This document shows positions 1 through 7,380 of a stretch of DNA of 11,152 nucleotides, piece by piece; the stretch's first letter is position 1, and each line of letters begins with the position of its first letter. The stretch comes from Actinomycetota bacterium (GTDB lineage: Bacteria; Actinomycetota; Thermoleophilia; Gaiellales; Gaiellaceae), in assembly GCA_013812465.1 (NCBI GenBank), contig JACCTK010000236.1:1-11152 (forward strand). The letters run 5' to 3'. Position numbers and translations under genes: made by a program. The notes below the pieces were generated by a model. The model searched no databases. It was given only the letters and a program-made list of their open reading frames with translations, and was not told the DNA's origin.

Positions 1-253
1 TCGAGGACGCGTTCGTCGAGCGGTTGCCGACGAAGGTGTGGTCGTGCGAGGCGCCCGCTCTGCCCGGGAAGACGATGGGATCGTCCGGGGCGCGGTGGCT
101 GAAGCGGCAGTTCTCTATGAAGTTGACGCCACGCAGGTCTACGCGAGAGACGTCGCCACGCATGGGCTTTTCGCCGGCCAGAGCGGCGGGGCCGAGCAGT
201 GCGGCCACGACTGTCAAGACTCCGGCTGCGGCGATCAGAAACAGTGCTCTCAC
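1..253 (-). CDS. Secreted DUF1996-domain protein, N-terminal part (cut by window edge)
   Basis: The first 84 residues are visible. Seen: a signal peptide (MRALFLIAAAG, hydrophobic core about residues 3-25, likely cleavage after Ala26 in PAALA|GEK), then from about residue 43 a conserved block with C49, FSH (51-53), DDPIVFPG (57-64), SH.H (69-72) and GN.STNA (76-82). That C..FSH...DDPIVFPG...SH.H.F.GN.STNA pattern is, as I know it, the opening of DUF1996, found in secreted proteins of actinobacteria and fungi and of unknown biochemical function. The mature protein should be exported. The GTG start at 253 is chosen because a strong AGGGGAGGT sits just upstream and the signal peptide starts there. 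The frame is open upstream into the phospholipase-D gene, so a fused reading is formally possible. The rare codons between the genes and the good ribosome binding site argue against it. Confidence 0.82.
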   Translation of the reverse strand, partial: MRALFLIAAAGVLTVVAALLGPAALAGEKPMRGDVSRVDLRGVNFIENCRFSHRAPDDPIVFPGRAGASHDHTFVGNRSTNASS

Positions 254-257
254 GTCG

Positions 258-266
258 ACCTCCCCT
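258..266 (-). promoter_or_regulatory. Ribosome binding site of the DUF1996 gene
   Basis: The minus strand reads AGGGGAGGT ending 4 nt before the GTG at 253. It is the best Shine-Dalgarno match in the window and decides the start, because the reading frame itself gives no upstream stop. Confidence 0.75.
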
Positions 267-389
267 AGACGAACGGTGCTTTTCGCATGTCGCGCGAAGT
301 CAGACACCGCCGCGTTGGGTTTCCTTGAGCGATATGTGACGTGTTGGTAAGCATTCCGTTCGGAAGCGATCGCGGGATTCGTGTCCGTA

Positions 390-405
390 GGGCCGGGTAA
401 GGCCC
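390..405 (-). other. Small hairpin after the phospholipase-D stop
   Basis: GGGCC (390-394) and GGCCC (401-405) form a perfect 5-bp stem with a 6-nt loop, 6 nt beyond the TAG at 411-413. It has no T-tract, so it is at most a weak terminator. The rest of 254-410 holds a near-palindrome TTCCGTTCGGAA (355-366) and no recognisable gene. Confidence 0.2.
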
Positions 406-410
406 AACCC

Positions 411-1501
411 CTACTCCCGGAGACGTGCCGGAGTCTCACCGGGGATGGTCGCTCGCGGGTAGCGCGCCCAAGCTCGTCCACGTAGGCCGCGATCCGATCT
501 GCAATGGGAGCGTCCCGGATCTCGAGCACGTTCTCGGCGTTTCGCTCGCCCGAGCGCGAGAAGTTGAAGCTGCCGACGAAGGTCGTGTCGTCGGCGACGA
601 CGACCTTCGCATGCATGAAGTCGTGCAGGGACTCGGGCGTCCACGGGATCGAAGCCTTGCCGCTGAACTCCGCGCCTTCGAGGATGCGCTGGAGGAGCGG
701 AACCTTCCACTCGCTCACGCCGTTCGTGTGCCACTGGTGGAAGACCTGGTCGACCTGCGTGTCGTCGACGATTCCTCCGATGTCGCAGCGCCGCTCGTTC
801 ACCACCTCCACGAGCGTGGCGAGAATCGGCCCGGAGGTCAGCACCGGCGACGCGATCCGCACTCGCTCGCGCGCCTTTCCGATGTGCTTCGCCACCCGGT
901 GCGAGAGCGCCTCGCCGTGCTCAGGGCAAAACCACGGCCGCACGCTCGCTCCGTCTATCTCGACAGGGCGCGGGTCGCTGCCCGTGTCCGCGACCTGGCC
1001 GGTCTGCCAGAGCTGGTCGAAGGTGAGCGAGTACGCGTATGCGATCTTCGGCGAGCGCACGGTCACGATGACGTTCTCCTGGCGCGTCCAGGAGTCGTCC
1101 GTCCAGTTGGTCGATCCCGTCCAGACCGCGCCGCCGTCGCGTACGACGTACTTGTGGTGCATGAGGTCGGGAATCCCCGCGACCCCCCGCGTGTCGATCG
1201 GCAGCGACTCGATCGCCTCCGGCCCGGTCTCCGGCGGGGGCGGCACGGGGATCGGCCCGGGGTGGGCGACGTTGTAGAGGAGGCGGACTGCGACCCCGCG
1301 CTGGACGGCGGAGAGGAGCGAGGCGAGCACGAGCCCGCCGGCGTCGGTCTCGAAGCGCAGGTCGTAGACCGCGAGATCGAGGCTCTTCTCGGCCCTCGCG
1401 AGGAAGCCGGAGAGCAGGCGCGCGATGTCCGCGGCGCGCTGGCCACCGTCGGTGAGCGTCGTCAGCTCGATGGCCGCGGAGGCAGGTCCCGCCTCGGTCA
1501 C
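411..1501 (-). CDS. Phospholipase D superfamily protein with two HKD motifs; likely one-base frameshift near the C-terminus
   Basis: PLD-superfamily phosphodiesterase; members act on phospholipids or nucleic acids, and the substrate cannot be told here. Seen: N-terminal strand LDLAVYDLRFE, a proline-rich loop (IPVPPPPE), then HKD motif 1 (HHKYVVRD; H115, K117, D122) followed by GSTNWTDDSW. HKD motif 2 is HAKVVVAD (H297, K299, D304) followed by GSFNFSRSGERNAEN. Both catalytic halves are intact. There is no signal peptide, so it is probably cytoplasmic. It starts at GTG 1501, overlapping the HhH-GPD stop by four bases (GTGA), so the two are likely co-translated. After residue 343 (AAYVDE) the frame seems to slip near 467-472. 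The alternative frame continues with ARYPRATIPGE and stops at TAG 411-413, giving about 363 residues. Without the slip the frame never stops inside the window. A sequencing error, a real mutation or a long fusion are all possible. Confidence 0.85.
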
Positions 1502-2055
1502 GCGGTCTGGGCGGCTCTGAGCGACGCCTTGTGGGCGCGCTTCTTTGCCTGGTACTCCGCGAGCGCCTCGGAAGAGTCCACGCCACCGAGCGTCGGGTGG
1601 TCGGGGACGAGCTCCGCTGCAGCCTCCACGCCGAAGCGGAGCGCGAGCACGGAGCCGAGCGCGGTCACCTTCATCTTCCCGAAGCCTGGCAGGGCGGCGA
1701 TCCGGCGCCGAAGGTCGGCTGCGTCCGTCGCATCCGTCCACACGCGCTCCGCCTCGCCGTCGTACTCCTCGGCGACGAAGGCACAGAGGTCCTGCACGCG
1801 TCGTGCCATCGAGCTGGGGAAGCGGTGGATCCCAGGACGCTGGCGGAACGCGTCCTCGAGCACCTGCGGATCCATCGAGGCGATCGCCGCCGCGTCGAGG
1901 GGCCCGACGCGCTGCTTCAGCTTGAGCGGTCCCGCGAACGCGGTTTGCACCGTTACCTGCTGATCGAGGGCAAAGCCGATGAGAAGAGCAAGCGGCTCCT
2001 TCGCGATCAGCTCGTTCGCCTCGTCCGAGTCGGTGAAGTAGAGCGCCTCGGGCAC
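1498..2055 (-). CDS. HhH-GPD-type base excision DNA repair family protein
   Basis: 185 residues, the usual length (about 190) of a small actinobacterial HhH-GPD family annotated as base-excision repair proteins. Seen: ALLIGFALDQQV (residues 23-34), which matches the family's conserved N-terminal ALL.G..LDQQ block; HRFPSSMARRVQ (77-88); and the helix-hairpin-helix loop LPGFGKMK (122-129) that binds the DNA backbone. EndoIII-like glycosylases have a catalytic Asp about 20 residues past the hairpin. Here the nearest candidate is D152 in VPDHP, in a loop somewhat longer than in EndoIII, so glycosylase activity is not certain. The start is GTG 2055; no ribosome binding site is seen, but a TAGTAT box lies 6 nt upstream. 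It is first gene of the pair with the HKD protein (GTGA overlap) and divergent from the hydrolase-lhr pair. Confidence 0.88.
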   Translation of the reverse strand: MPEALYFTDSDEANELIAKEPLALLIGFALDQQVTVQTAFAGPLKLKQRVGPLDAAAIASMDPQVLEDAFRQRPGIHRFPSSMARRVQDLCAFVAEEYDGEAERVWTDATDAADLRRRIAALPGFGKMKVTALGSVLALRFGVEAAAELVPDHPTLGGVDSSEALAEYQAKKRAHKASLRAAQTA

Positions 2056-2061
2056 GCTTTG

Positions 2062-2067
2062 ATACTA
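2062..2067 (-). promoter_or_regulatory. Candidate -10 box, leaderless HhH-GPD transcript
   Basis: TAGTAT on the minus strand ends 6 nt before the GTG at 2055, which would put the first transcribed base at or next to the start codon. No clear -35 hexamer is seen at 16-18 nt. Confidence 0.45.
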
Positions 2068-2086
2068 GACCTTGCCCATCGGGTCG

Positions 2087-2092
2087 TACGAT
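2087..2092 (+). promoter_or_regulatory. Candidate -10 box, hydrolase-lhr transcript
   Basis: TACGAT lies 8 nt before the GTG at 2101, and no Shine-Dalgarno sequence is present in between. It sits back to back with the minus-strand TAGTAT box inside a 45-bp divergent gap. No convincing -35 element. Confidence 0.35.
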
Positions 2093-2100
2093 GCCGGACC

Positions 2101-2976
2101 GTGGAGAAGCTTCGTATCCAGCACGAGGGAGTCACTCTCGCGGCCAGCTACTCGCCCGCCGGCGGGACCGCGATCGTCGCGTTGCACGGCGCGGGCGAGG
2201 GCACGAGGGACGGCTTCCTATACCAGCATCTGCACGAGGTGCTGCCTCCCGCCGGCATCGCCGTCGTGACCTTCGACCGCCGCGGGGACGGCGAGTCGAC
2301 GGGCGACGCCTCGCGCGGCCGCTTCGCAGTGCAGGCGCGGGACGCGCTCGCGGTGCTGAACGCGGTCGACGCCGAACGGGTCGGGCTCTGGGGGTACAGC
2401 CAGGGCGGCTGGATCGGCCCGCTCGCCGCGAGCGGGTCGGATCGCGTCGCCTTCCTGGTCCTCGTCGCCTCGACCGGGGTCACACCGTCTGAGCAGATGA
2501 TGTACGCCTCTGCCCAGCAGCTACGGCTTGCGGGCTACGACGAGGAGGTCGTCGCGCGGGCTCTGGCGCTGCGACGGGCGTTCGAGGACTGGGTGCACGG
2601 CCGCGGACGGGAACGCCAGGTCGAGCTGAGGGCCGAGCTCCTGTCCGCGCTCGACGAGCCGTGGTTCGGGCTCCTGTTCCTGCCGCCGGTCCTCCTCGAC
2701 GACGAGGGCTGTGGCCTCTGGATCGAGGAGATGGATTTCGACCCGCGGCCGGTGTTCGCGCAGGTGCGGGTGCCGACGCTTCTCTTCTACGGCGAGGCCG
2801 ACTCCTGGACGCCCGTGCTTGCGAGCGTCGAGGCTTGGCGGCAAGCCCGGGGCGACGAGGTCGAGATCGTCGTCATCCCCGAGGCTGAGCACGAGCTGAC
2901 GCTGCCCGACGGCACGTTGGCCCTCGAGTACGCGGAGACGCTCGTCGACTGGATCCTCCGTCGATCGGGACCCTGA
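2101..2976 (+). CDS. Alpha/beta hydrolase
   Basis: 291-residue cytoplasmic alpha/beta-hydrolase fold enzyme; ester, amide or related bond hydrolysis is likely but the substrate is unknown. Seen in order: oxyanion-hole segment HGAGEG, the strand/loop VVTFDRRGDGES, the nucleophile elbow GYSQGGW with Ser100, acidic residue D234 in YGEADSWTP, and catalytic His264 in EAEHEL. The triad therefore looks complete. A mainly helical cap lies between residues 125 and 215. The GTG at 2101 is chosen because the frame upstream is antisense to the HhH-GPD gene and the N-terminal strand (KLRIQHEGVTL) starts directly after it. It ends 23 bp before lhr on the same strand, so the two are probably co-transcribed, though lhr may also have its own promoter. 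The closest description is a dienelactone-hydrolase or acyl-peptidase-like serine hydrolase; this is a fold-level call only. Confidence 0.85.
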   Translation: MEKLRIQHEGVTLAASYSPAGGTAIVALHGAGEGTRDGFLYQHLHEVLPPAGIAVVTFDRRGDGESTGDASRGRFAVQARDALAVLNAVDAERVGLWGYSQGGWIGPLAASGSDRVAFLVLVASTGVTPSEQMMYASAQQLRLAGYDEEVVARALALRRAFEDWVHGRGRERQVELRAELLSALDEPWFGLLFLPPVLLDDEGCGLWIEEMDFDPRPVFAQVRVPTLLFYGEADSWTPVLASVEAWRQARGDEVEIVVIPEAEHELTLPDGTLALEYAETLVDWILRRSGP

Positions 2977-2986
2977 CTAGTCCCGT

Positions 2987-2992
2987 TACCCT
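2987..2992 (+). promoter_or_regulatory. Candidate -10 box, leaderless lhr transcript
   Basis: TACCCT ends 7 nt before the lhr ATG at 3000, and the gap (TTGCCGAG) has no good Shine-Dalgarno match. It lies in the 23-bp gap after the hydrolase stop, so lhr could be transcribed alone as well as from upstream. Confidence 0.35.
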
Positions 2993-2999
2993 TGCCGAG

Positions 3000-5900
3000 A
3001 TGGACGCTCTCGAGGCCTTCTCGCCGGGAACGAGGAAGTGGTTCGAGCGGGCGTTCGCCGGCCCGACTCCGGCGCAGGAGCTCGGATGGCCCGCGATAGC
3101 CAAGGGAGGGAACGTCCTCATCCAGGCGCCGACCGGCTCGGGGAAGACGCTCGCGGCGTTCCTGATCGGGATCGACCGGCTGAACGCGTCGCCAGGCGAG
3201 GGGCTCCGGCTCTTGTACGTCTCTCCGCTGAAGGCACTGAACTACGACATCGAGCGCAACCTGCGGAGCCCGCTCGCCGGGCTTGCTTCGAACCTTTCGG
3301 TCGGCGTGCGGACAGGCGACACGCCCGCGGACGAGCGGCGGCGGATGCAGAAGACGCCGCCCGACATCCTGATCACGACTCCCGAGTCTCTGTTCCTGCT
3401 CCTCACGTCTCAGGCCCGCGAGACCCTGCGCGGCATCGAGACGGTGATCCTGGACGAGGTGCACGCAGTCGCGGGCACGAAGCGCGGAGCGCACCTGGCG
3501 CTGTCGCTGGAGCGGCTCGAAAGCCTCGTCGAGCGCCCCTTCCAGCGCATCGGCCTTTCGGCGACACAGCGCCCGCTCGCGGAGATCGGCCGCTTCGTCG
3601 CGGGCTCGGAGCGGGACATCGAGCTGGTCGACGCGGGCACGCGGAAGGAGCTCGACCTCGAAGTCGTGGTGCCGCTCGAGGACATGCGCGAGCTCGGTTC
3701 CACCGCGGATCTGTCCGTGCCGCCGCTCGCGGACGGCGTGATGCTGGGCACGGGTGTCGAACAGTCGAGCCGGTCGATCTGGCCCTCGATCTACCCCGCG
3801 ATCCTCGAGCTCGTCAGGCAGCACCGCACGACGATCGTCTTCGTCAACAACCGCCGACTCGCCGAGCGCCTCGCGCTGCGGCTGAACGAGCTCGCCGAGG
3901 AGGAGATCGCGCGCGCCCATCACGGCTCACTCGCGCGCGAGCAGCGGATCGTCGTGGAGGAGCTCTTGAAAGCAGGTCAGATCCCGTGCCTCGTCGCCAC
4001 GTCCTCGCTCGAGCTCGGCATCGACATGGGCGCCGTCGACCTCGTCATCCAGGTCGAGAGCCCGAAGTCTGTGGCTCGCGGGCTGCAGCGGGTCGGCCGA
4101 GCGGGGCACGATCTGCACTCGGTCTCGCGCGGCCGGATCTTCCCCAAGTTCCGTGCCGACCTGCTCGAATGCGCGGTCGTCGCGCGCGCGATGCGCGAGG
4201 GCGCGCTCGAGGAGACCCGCATTCCCCGAAACACGCTCGACGTTCTCTCGCAGCAGATCGTCGCCATCTGCGCGGACGAGGAAGTGTCGGTGGACGAGCT
4301 GCATTCGCTTGTCCGACGCGCGTATCCGTTCTCGGATCTCTCCCGGGCGCAGCTCGAGAACGTGCTCGACATGCTCGCAGGCCGCTATCCGTCGGACGAG
4401 TTCGCCGAGCTCCGGCCTCGGATCGTCTGGGACCGGACCGCGGGGATCGTGCGCGGGCGCGCCGGCGCGCGGCGACTTGCGGTCACCAACGCCGGCACGA
4501 TTCCCGACCGCGGGCTCTTCGGCGTCTACCTGATCGGCGACGGCGGGCGCGTCGGCGAGCTCGACGAGGAGATGGTGTACGAGGCGCGCGAGGGCCAGAC
4601 GTTCGTGCTCGGCGCCTCGACGTGGCGGATCGAGGACATCACACGAGATCGCGTTCTCGTCTCTCCTGCGCCCGGCGTCCCTGGCGTTGCCCCGTTCTGG
4701 AAAGGCGAAGGGGTCGGGCGGCCGGCGGAGCTGGGCGAGAAGATCGGACGCGCGTCACGCGAGCTGGTCGCGCTCACTGACGACAAGGCGGAGGCCGTGC
4801 TCCGCGGCGAGTATCACCTCGACACCCGGGCGGCGCGAAATCTCGTCACGTATCTGCGCGAGCAGGAGGCGGCGACAGGCGTCGTCCCCTCCGATCGCTC
4901 GATCGTCGTCGAGCGCTTCCGCGACGAGATCGGCGACTGGCGCGTCTGCCTGCTGACGCCCTTCGGGGGACGGGTGCATGCGCCCTGGGCGATGGCGCTG
5001 GCGGCGCGGCTCAGGGACTCGCTCGGCGTGAACGCACAGTCGATCTGGTCGGACGACGGCATCGCGCTGCACTTCCCCGATGCCGACGCGCCGCCTCCGC
5101 TCGCCGATCTCGTGCTCGACCCCGGGGACGTCGAGGAGCTCGTCATCGCGGAGCTCGGTCAGTCGGCGCTCTTCGGCTCGCGCTTCCGGGAGAACGCCTC
5201 GCGCGCGCTCCTCATCCCGCGTCGCCGTCCCGGCCAGCGAACGCCGCTCTGGCAGCAGCGGCTGAAAGCGCAGAGCTTGCTCCAGGTCGCGCGCCGCTAC
5301 CCGCAGTTCCCGATCGTCCTCGAGACGTATCGCGAGTGCCTGCAGGACGTCTTCGATCTTCCCGCTCTTCGCGGGATCCTCAAGGGGATCCAGACGCGCG
5401 AGCTCGATCTCGTCGAGGTCGAGACGGCGTCGGCCTCGCCGTTCGCGTCCTCGCTCCTCTTCGACTACGTGGCGACGTACATGTACGAGGACGACACGCC
5501 GCCCGAGGAGCGGCGGGCGCAGGCGCTCTCGCTCGACCGCGGGCTTCTCCGCGAGCTGATGGGGGTCGAGGAGCTGCGCGAGCTGCTCGACCTCGGCGCG
5601 ATCGAGCAGGTCGAGTCCTCGCTACGGCTCACGCCGCGAAACGCGGACGAGCTGCATGACTTGCTGCGGCGCGCAGGCCCGCTCGTCGACGGGGAGTACG
5701 ACCGCGGCTTCGCCGAGACGTTGTTGCGCGAGCGGCGTGCGATTCGGGTTCGGCTGGGTGACGTGGAGCCGCTCGCCGCCGTCGAGGATGCGGGGCTCGT
5801 CCGGGATGCCTTCGGCGCTGTGCCGCCCGGCGGCGTCCCCAATGTCTTTCTCGAGCCGGTGCCCGACGCGCTGGCCGTTGTCCTGCGTCGGCATGCGCGC

Positions 5901-7298
5901 ACCAGCGGGCCGTTCACGACCGCCGAGGCTGCCGCTCGATTCGGGCTCGAGCTCGAGGTGGCGGAGGCCGAGCTCGAGGGACTGGAGCGCGACGAAAAGC
6001 TCGTTCGCGGTGAGCTTCGTCCCGGCGGCACCGAGCGCGAGTGGTGCGATCCAGAGGTTCTCCGGCGGATCCGCCGAGCGACGCTGGCGGTGCTGCGCCG
6101 CGAAGTCGAGCCGGCCGACCAGGCTGCGCTCGGACGTTTCCTCCCCGCGTGGCATGGGATCGGGCGTCGCCAGACCCTGCGCGAGGCTCTCGTTCCGCTG
6201 CAGGGGCTGGCGCTACCGGTCTCGCTCTGGGAAAGCGACGTGTTGCCGCGGCGTGTGCCCGCATATCGGCCCGCCGATCTCGACGCGCTGTGCGGGTCGG
6301 GCGACCTGGTCTGGATCGCCACTGGACTGGATCGCGTCGCTGTGTATTTCCGCGAAGATGCAGCGCTGCTAGGAGCGCCGGCCGCCGAGGGGTCGCCCGA
6401 GGGCGATTCCCATGTCGCGGTGCGCATAGCGCTCCGCCAGGGCGCGCTTTTCTGGGCCGATCTCCTAGCCGCGACCGAGCTCGATCCGGCCGAGGCGCTA
6501 GCCGCGCTGTGGGATCTGATCTGGGCCGGGGAAGTGACGAACGACTCATGGGCGCCGCTCCGCGCCTCGCGCCGCTACGATGCTCCGCGCCCGGAGCGGA
6601 ACAGGCGTCGCTTCATGCGCTCCCGCGCGAGCGTGCCGTCCCCGACCCAGGGCAGGTGGTCGCTCGCGGGATCGTTGTTTCCGGAGCGACCGGACCGCCG
6701 TGCGCTTGCCGAGCTGTTGCTCGAGCGGCAGGGAATCGTCACCCGCGACGGCGTGCGGGGGGAGGGCATCAAGGGCGGGTACGGCGCCGTCTACGCCGAG
6801 CTGCGGGCGCTCGAGACGCTCGGAGTCTGCCGGCGCGGATACTTCGTCGAGGGTCTCGGCGGGGCGCAGTTCGCGTTACCCGGGGCCGTCGAACGACTGC
6901 GCGAGCTGCGAACCGAGGCGCGTGGAGTCGACGAACAGGACGCGCTCGTTCTCGCGGCTGCCGATCCCGCGCAGCCGTACGGAGCCGCGGTCCCTTGGCC
7001 GCGCCGAGCGGGCGCCCGAGCTGCGCGCGTGGCGGGCGCGTGGGTCGTTCTGCTGGACGGCGAGGCGGTTCTCTTCGTCGAGCGGGGCGGCCGTTCGCTC
7101 GTGCCGCTCCGCGATCCCGATTCGGAGTGGTTACGTCCTGCGCTGTCGGCGCTCGTCGCGCATGTCAGGTCGGGAGGAGCGAAGCGCCTCGCGGTCGAGC
7201 GCTTCGACAGCGTGCCGGTCGTCGAGTCGGAGGCGATGAGTCTGCTCGTCGAGTCCGGTTTCCTGGCAGGTCCGCGGCGCGTCGTCTTGAGACCCTAG
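3000..7298 (+). CDS. lhr: ATP-dependent DNA helicase Lhr (long form)
   Basis: 1432-residue superfamily 2 helicase; Lhr proteins are ATP-driven 3'-5' translocases that unwind DNA and RNA:DNA duplexes and act in DNA repair. Seen: Q-motif-like TPAQELGWPAI (23-33), Walker A APTGSGKT (43-50, K49), SPLKAL (75-80), TTPESL (126-131), DEVH box (152-155), SAT (187-189), FVNNRRLAERLA (281-292), ATSSLELGIDMG (333-344) and motif VI QRVGRAGH (363-370). All helicase motifs are intact. After the two RecA domains come the winged-helix and Lhr-specific region (to about residue 860, the Lhr-core) and a C-terminal domain of roughly 570 residues built of further winged-helix-like units. In E. coli Lhr that C-terminal part is linked to uracil-DNA glycosylase activity. 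The length is slightly below the about 1500 residues of mycobacterial Lhr. The ATG at 3000 is the first start and fits the family's N-terminus. Confidence 0.97.
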   Translation: MDALEAFSPGTRKWFERAFAGPTPAQELGWPAIAKGGNVLIQAPTGSGKTLAAFLIGIDRLNASPGEGLRLLYVSPLKALNYDIERNLRSPLAGLASNLSVGVRTGDTPADERRRMQKTPPDILITTPESLFLLLTSQARETLRGIETVILDEVHAVAGTKRGAHLALSLERLESLVERPFQRIGLSATQRPLAEIGRFVAGSERDIELVDAGTRKELDLEVVVPLEDMRELGSTADLSVPPLADGVMLGTGVEQSSRSIWPSIYPAILELVRQHRTTIVFVNNRRLAERLALRLNELAEEEIARAHHGSLAREQRIVVEELLKAGQIPCLVATSSLELGIDMGAVDLVIQVESPKSVARGLQRVGRAGHDLHSVSRGRIFPKFRADLLECAVVARAMREGALEETRIPRNTLDVLSQQIVAICADEEVSVDELHSLVRRAYPFSDLSRAQLENVLDMLAGRYPSDEFAELRPRIVWDRTAGIVRGRAGARRLAVTNAGTIPDRGLFGVYLIGDGGRVGELDEEMVYEAREGQTFVLGASTWRIEDITRDRVLVSPAPGVPGVAPFWKGEGVGRPAELGEKIGRASRELVALTDDKAEAVLRGEYHLDTRAARNLVTYLREQEAATGVVPSDRSIVVERFRDEIGDWRVCLLTPFGGRVHAPWAMALAARLRDSLGVNAQSIWSDDGIALHFPDADAPPPLADLVLDPGDVEELVIAELGQSALFGSRFRENASRALLIPRRRPGQRTPLWQQRLKAQSLLQVARRYPQFPIVLETYRECLQDVFDLPALRGILKGIQTRELDLVEVETASASPFASSLLFDYVATYMYEDDTPPEERRAQALSLDRGLLRELMGVEELRELLDLGAIEQVESSLRLTPRNADELHDLLRRAGPLVDGEYDRGFAETLLRERRAIRVRLGDVEPLAAVEDAGLVRDAFGAVPPGGVPNVFLEPVPDALAVVLRRHARTSGPFTTAEAAARFGLELEVAEAELEGLERDEKLVRGELRPGGTEREWCDPEVLRRIRRATLAVLRREVEPADQAALGRFLPAWHGIGRRQTLREALVPLQGLALPVSLWESDVLPRRVPAYRPADLDALCGSGDLVWIATGLDRVAVYFREDAALLGAPAAEGSPEGDSHVAVRIALRQGALFWADLLAATELDPAEALAALWDLIWAGEVTNDSWAPLRASRRYDAPRPERNRRRFMRSRASVPSPTQGRWSLAGSLFPERPDRRALAELLLERQGIVTRDGVRGEGIKGGYGAVYAELRALETLGVCRRGYFVEGLGGAQFALPGAVERLRELRTEARGVDEQDALVLAAADPAQPYGAAVPWPRRAGARAARVAGAWVVLLDGEAVLFVERGGRSLVPLRDPDSEWLRPALSALVAHVRSGGAKRLAVERFDSVPVVESEAMSLLVESGFLAGPRRVVLRP

Positions 7299-7310
7299 GG
7301 AGCCGGTCTC
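7289..7310 (+). other. Inverted repeat across the lhr stop codon
   Basis: GAGACC (7289-7294) pairs with GGTCTC (7305-7310) around a 10-nt loop that contains the lhr TAG. It lacks a T-tract, so a terminator role is weak. The rest of the 82-bp gap up to 7380 shows no gene or clear promoter. Confidence 0.25.
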
Positions 7311-7380
7311 TTGATCTGCGCAACTCGTACGAGGCAGGAAAGCCAGGCGAAACGATCTGAAGGACGGCAGACTTCGTTGC

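Noticed and set aside
366..373. GCGATCGC palindrome
   Set aside because: A single 8-bp palindrome built from common GC-rich words; no second copy or context noted.
921..1586. 221-residue minus-strand open frame inside the PLD gene
   Set aside because: Out of frame with both HKD motifs; Arg/Pro-rich composition typical of a shifted reading.
425..1963. 512-residue open frame on the plus strand opposite the PLD and HhH-GPD genes
   Set aside because: It is antisense to two genes with recognisable catalytic motifs; its protein is Arg/Val/Asp-rich with no domain, as expected for an antisense shadow in GC-rich DNA.
1531..2100. N-terminal extension of the alpha/beta hydrolase frame
   Set aside because: Antisense to the HhH-GPD gene and without hydrolase features; the fold starts right after GTG 2101.
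2787..3923. 378-residue minus-strand open frame opposite lhr
   Set aside because: Overlaps the helicase motifs of lhr and the hydrolase C-terminus; no domain seen.
3038..4780. 580-residue frame overlapping lhr
   Set aside because: Same-strand shifted frame, Arg/Ala-rich, lying wholly inside the intact Lhr core.
6041..7360. 439-residue frame overlapping the end of lhr
   Set aside because: Shifted frame of the Lhr C-terminal domain, with no independent start signal or motif.
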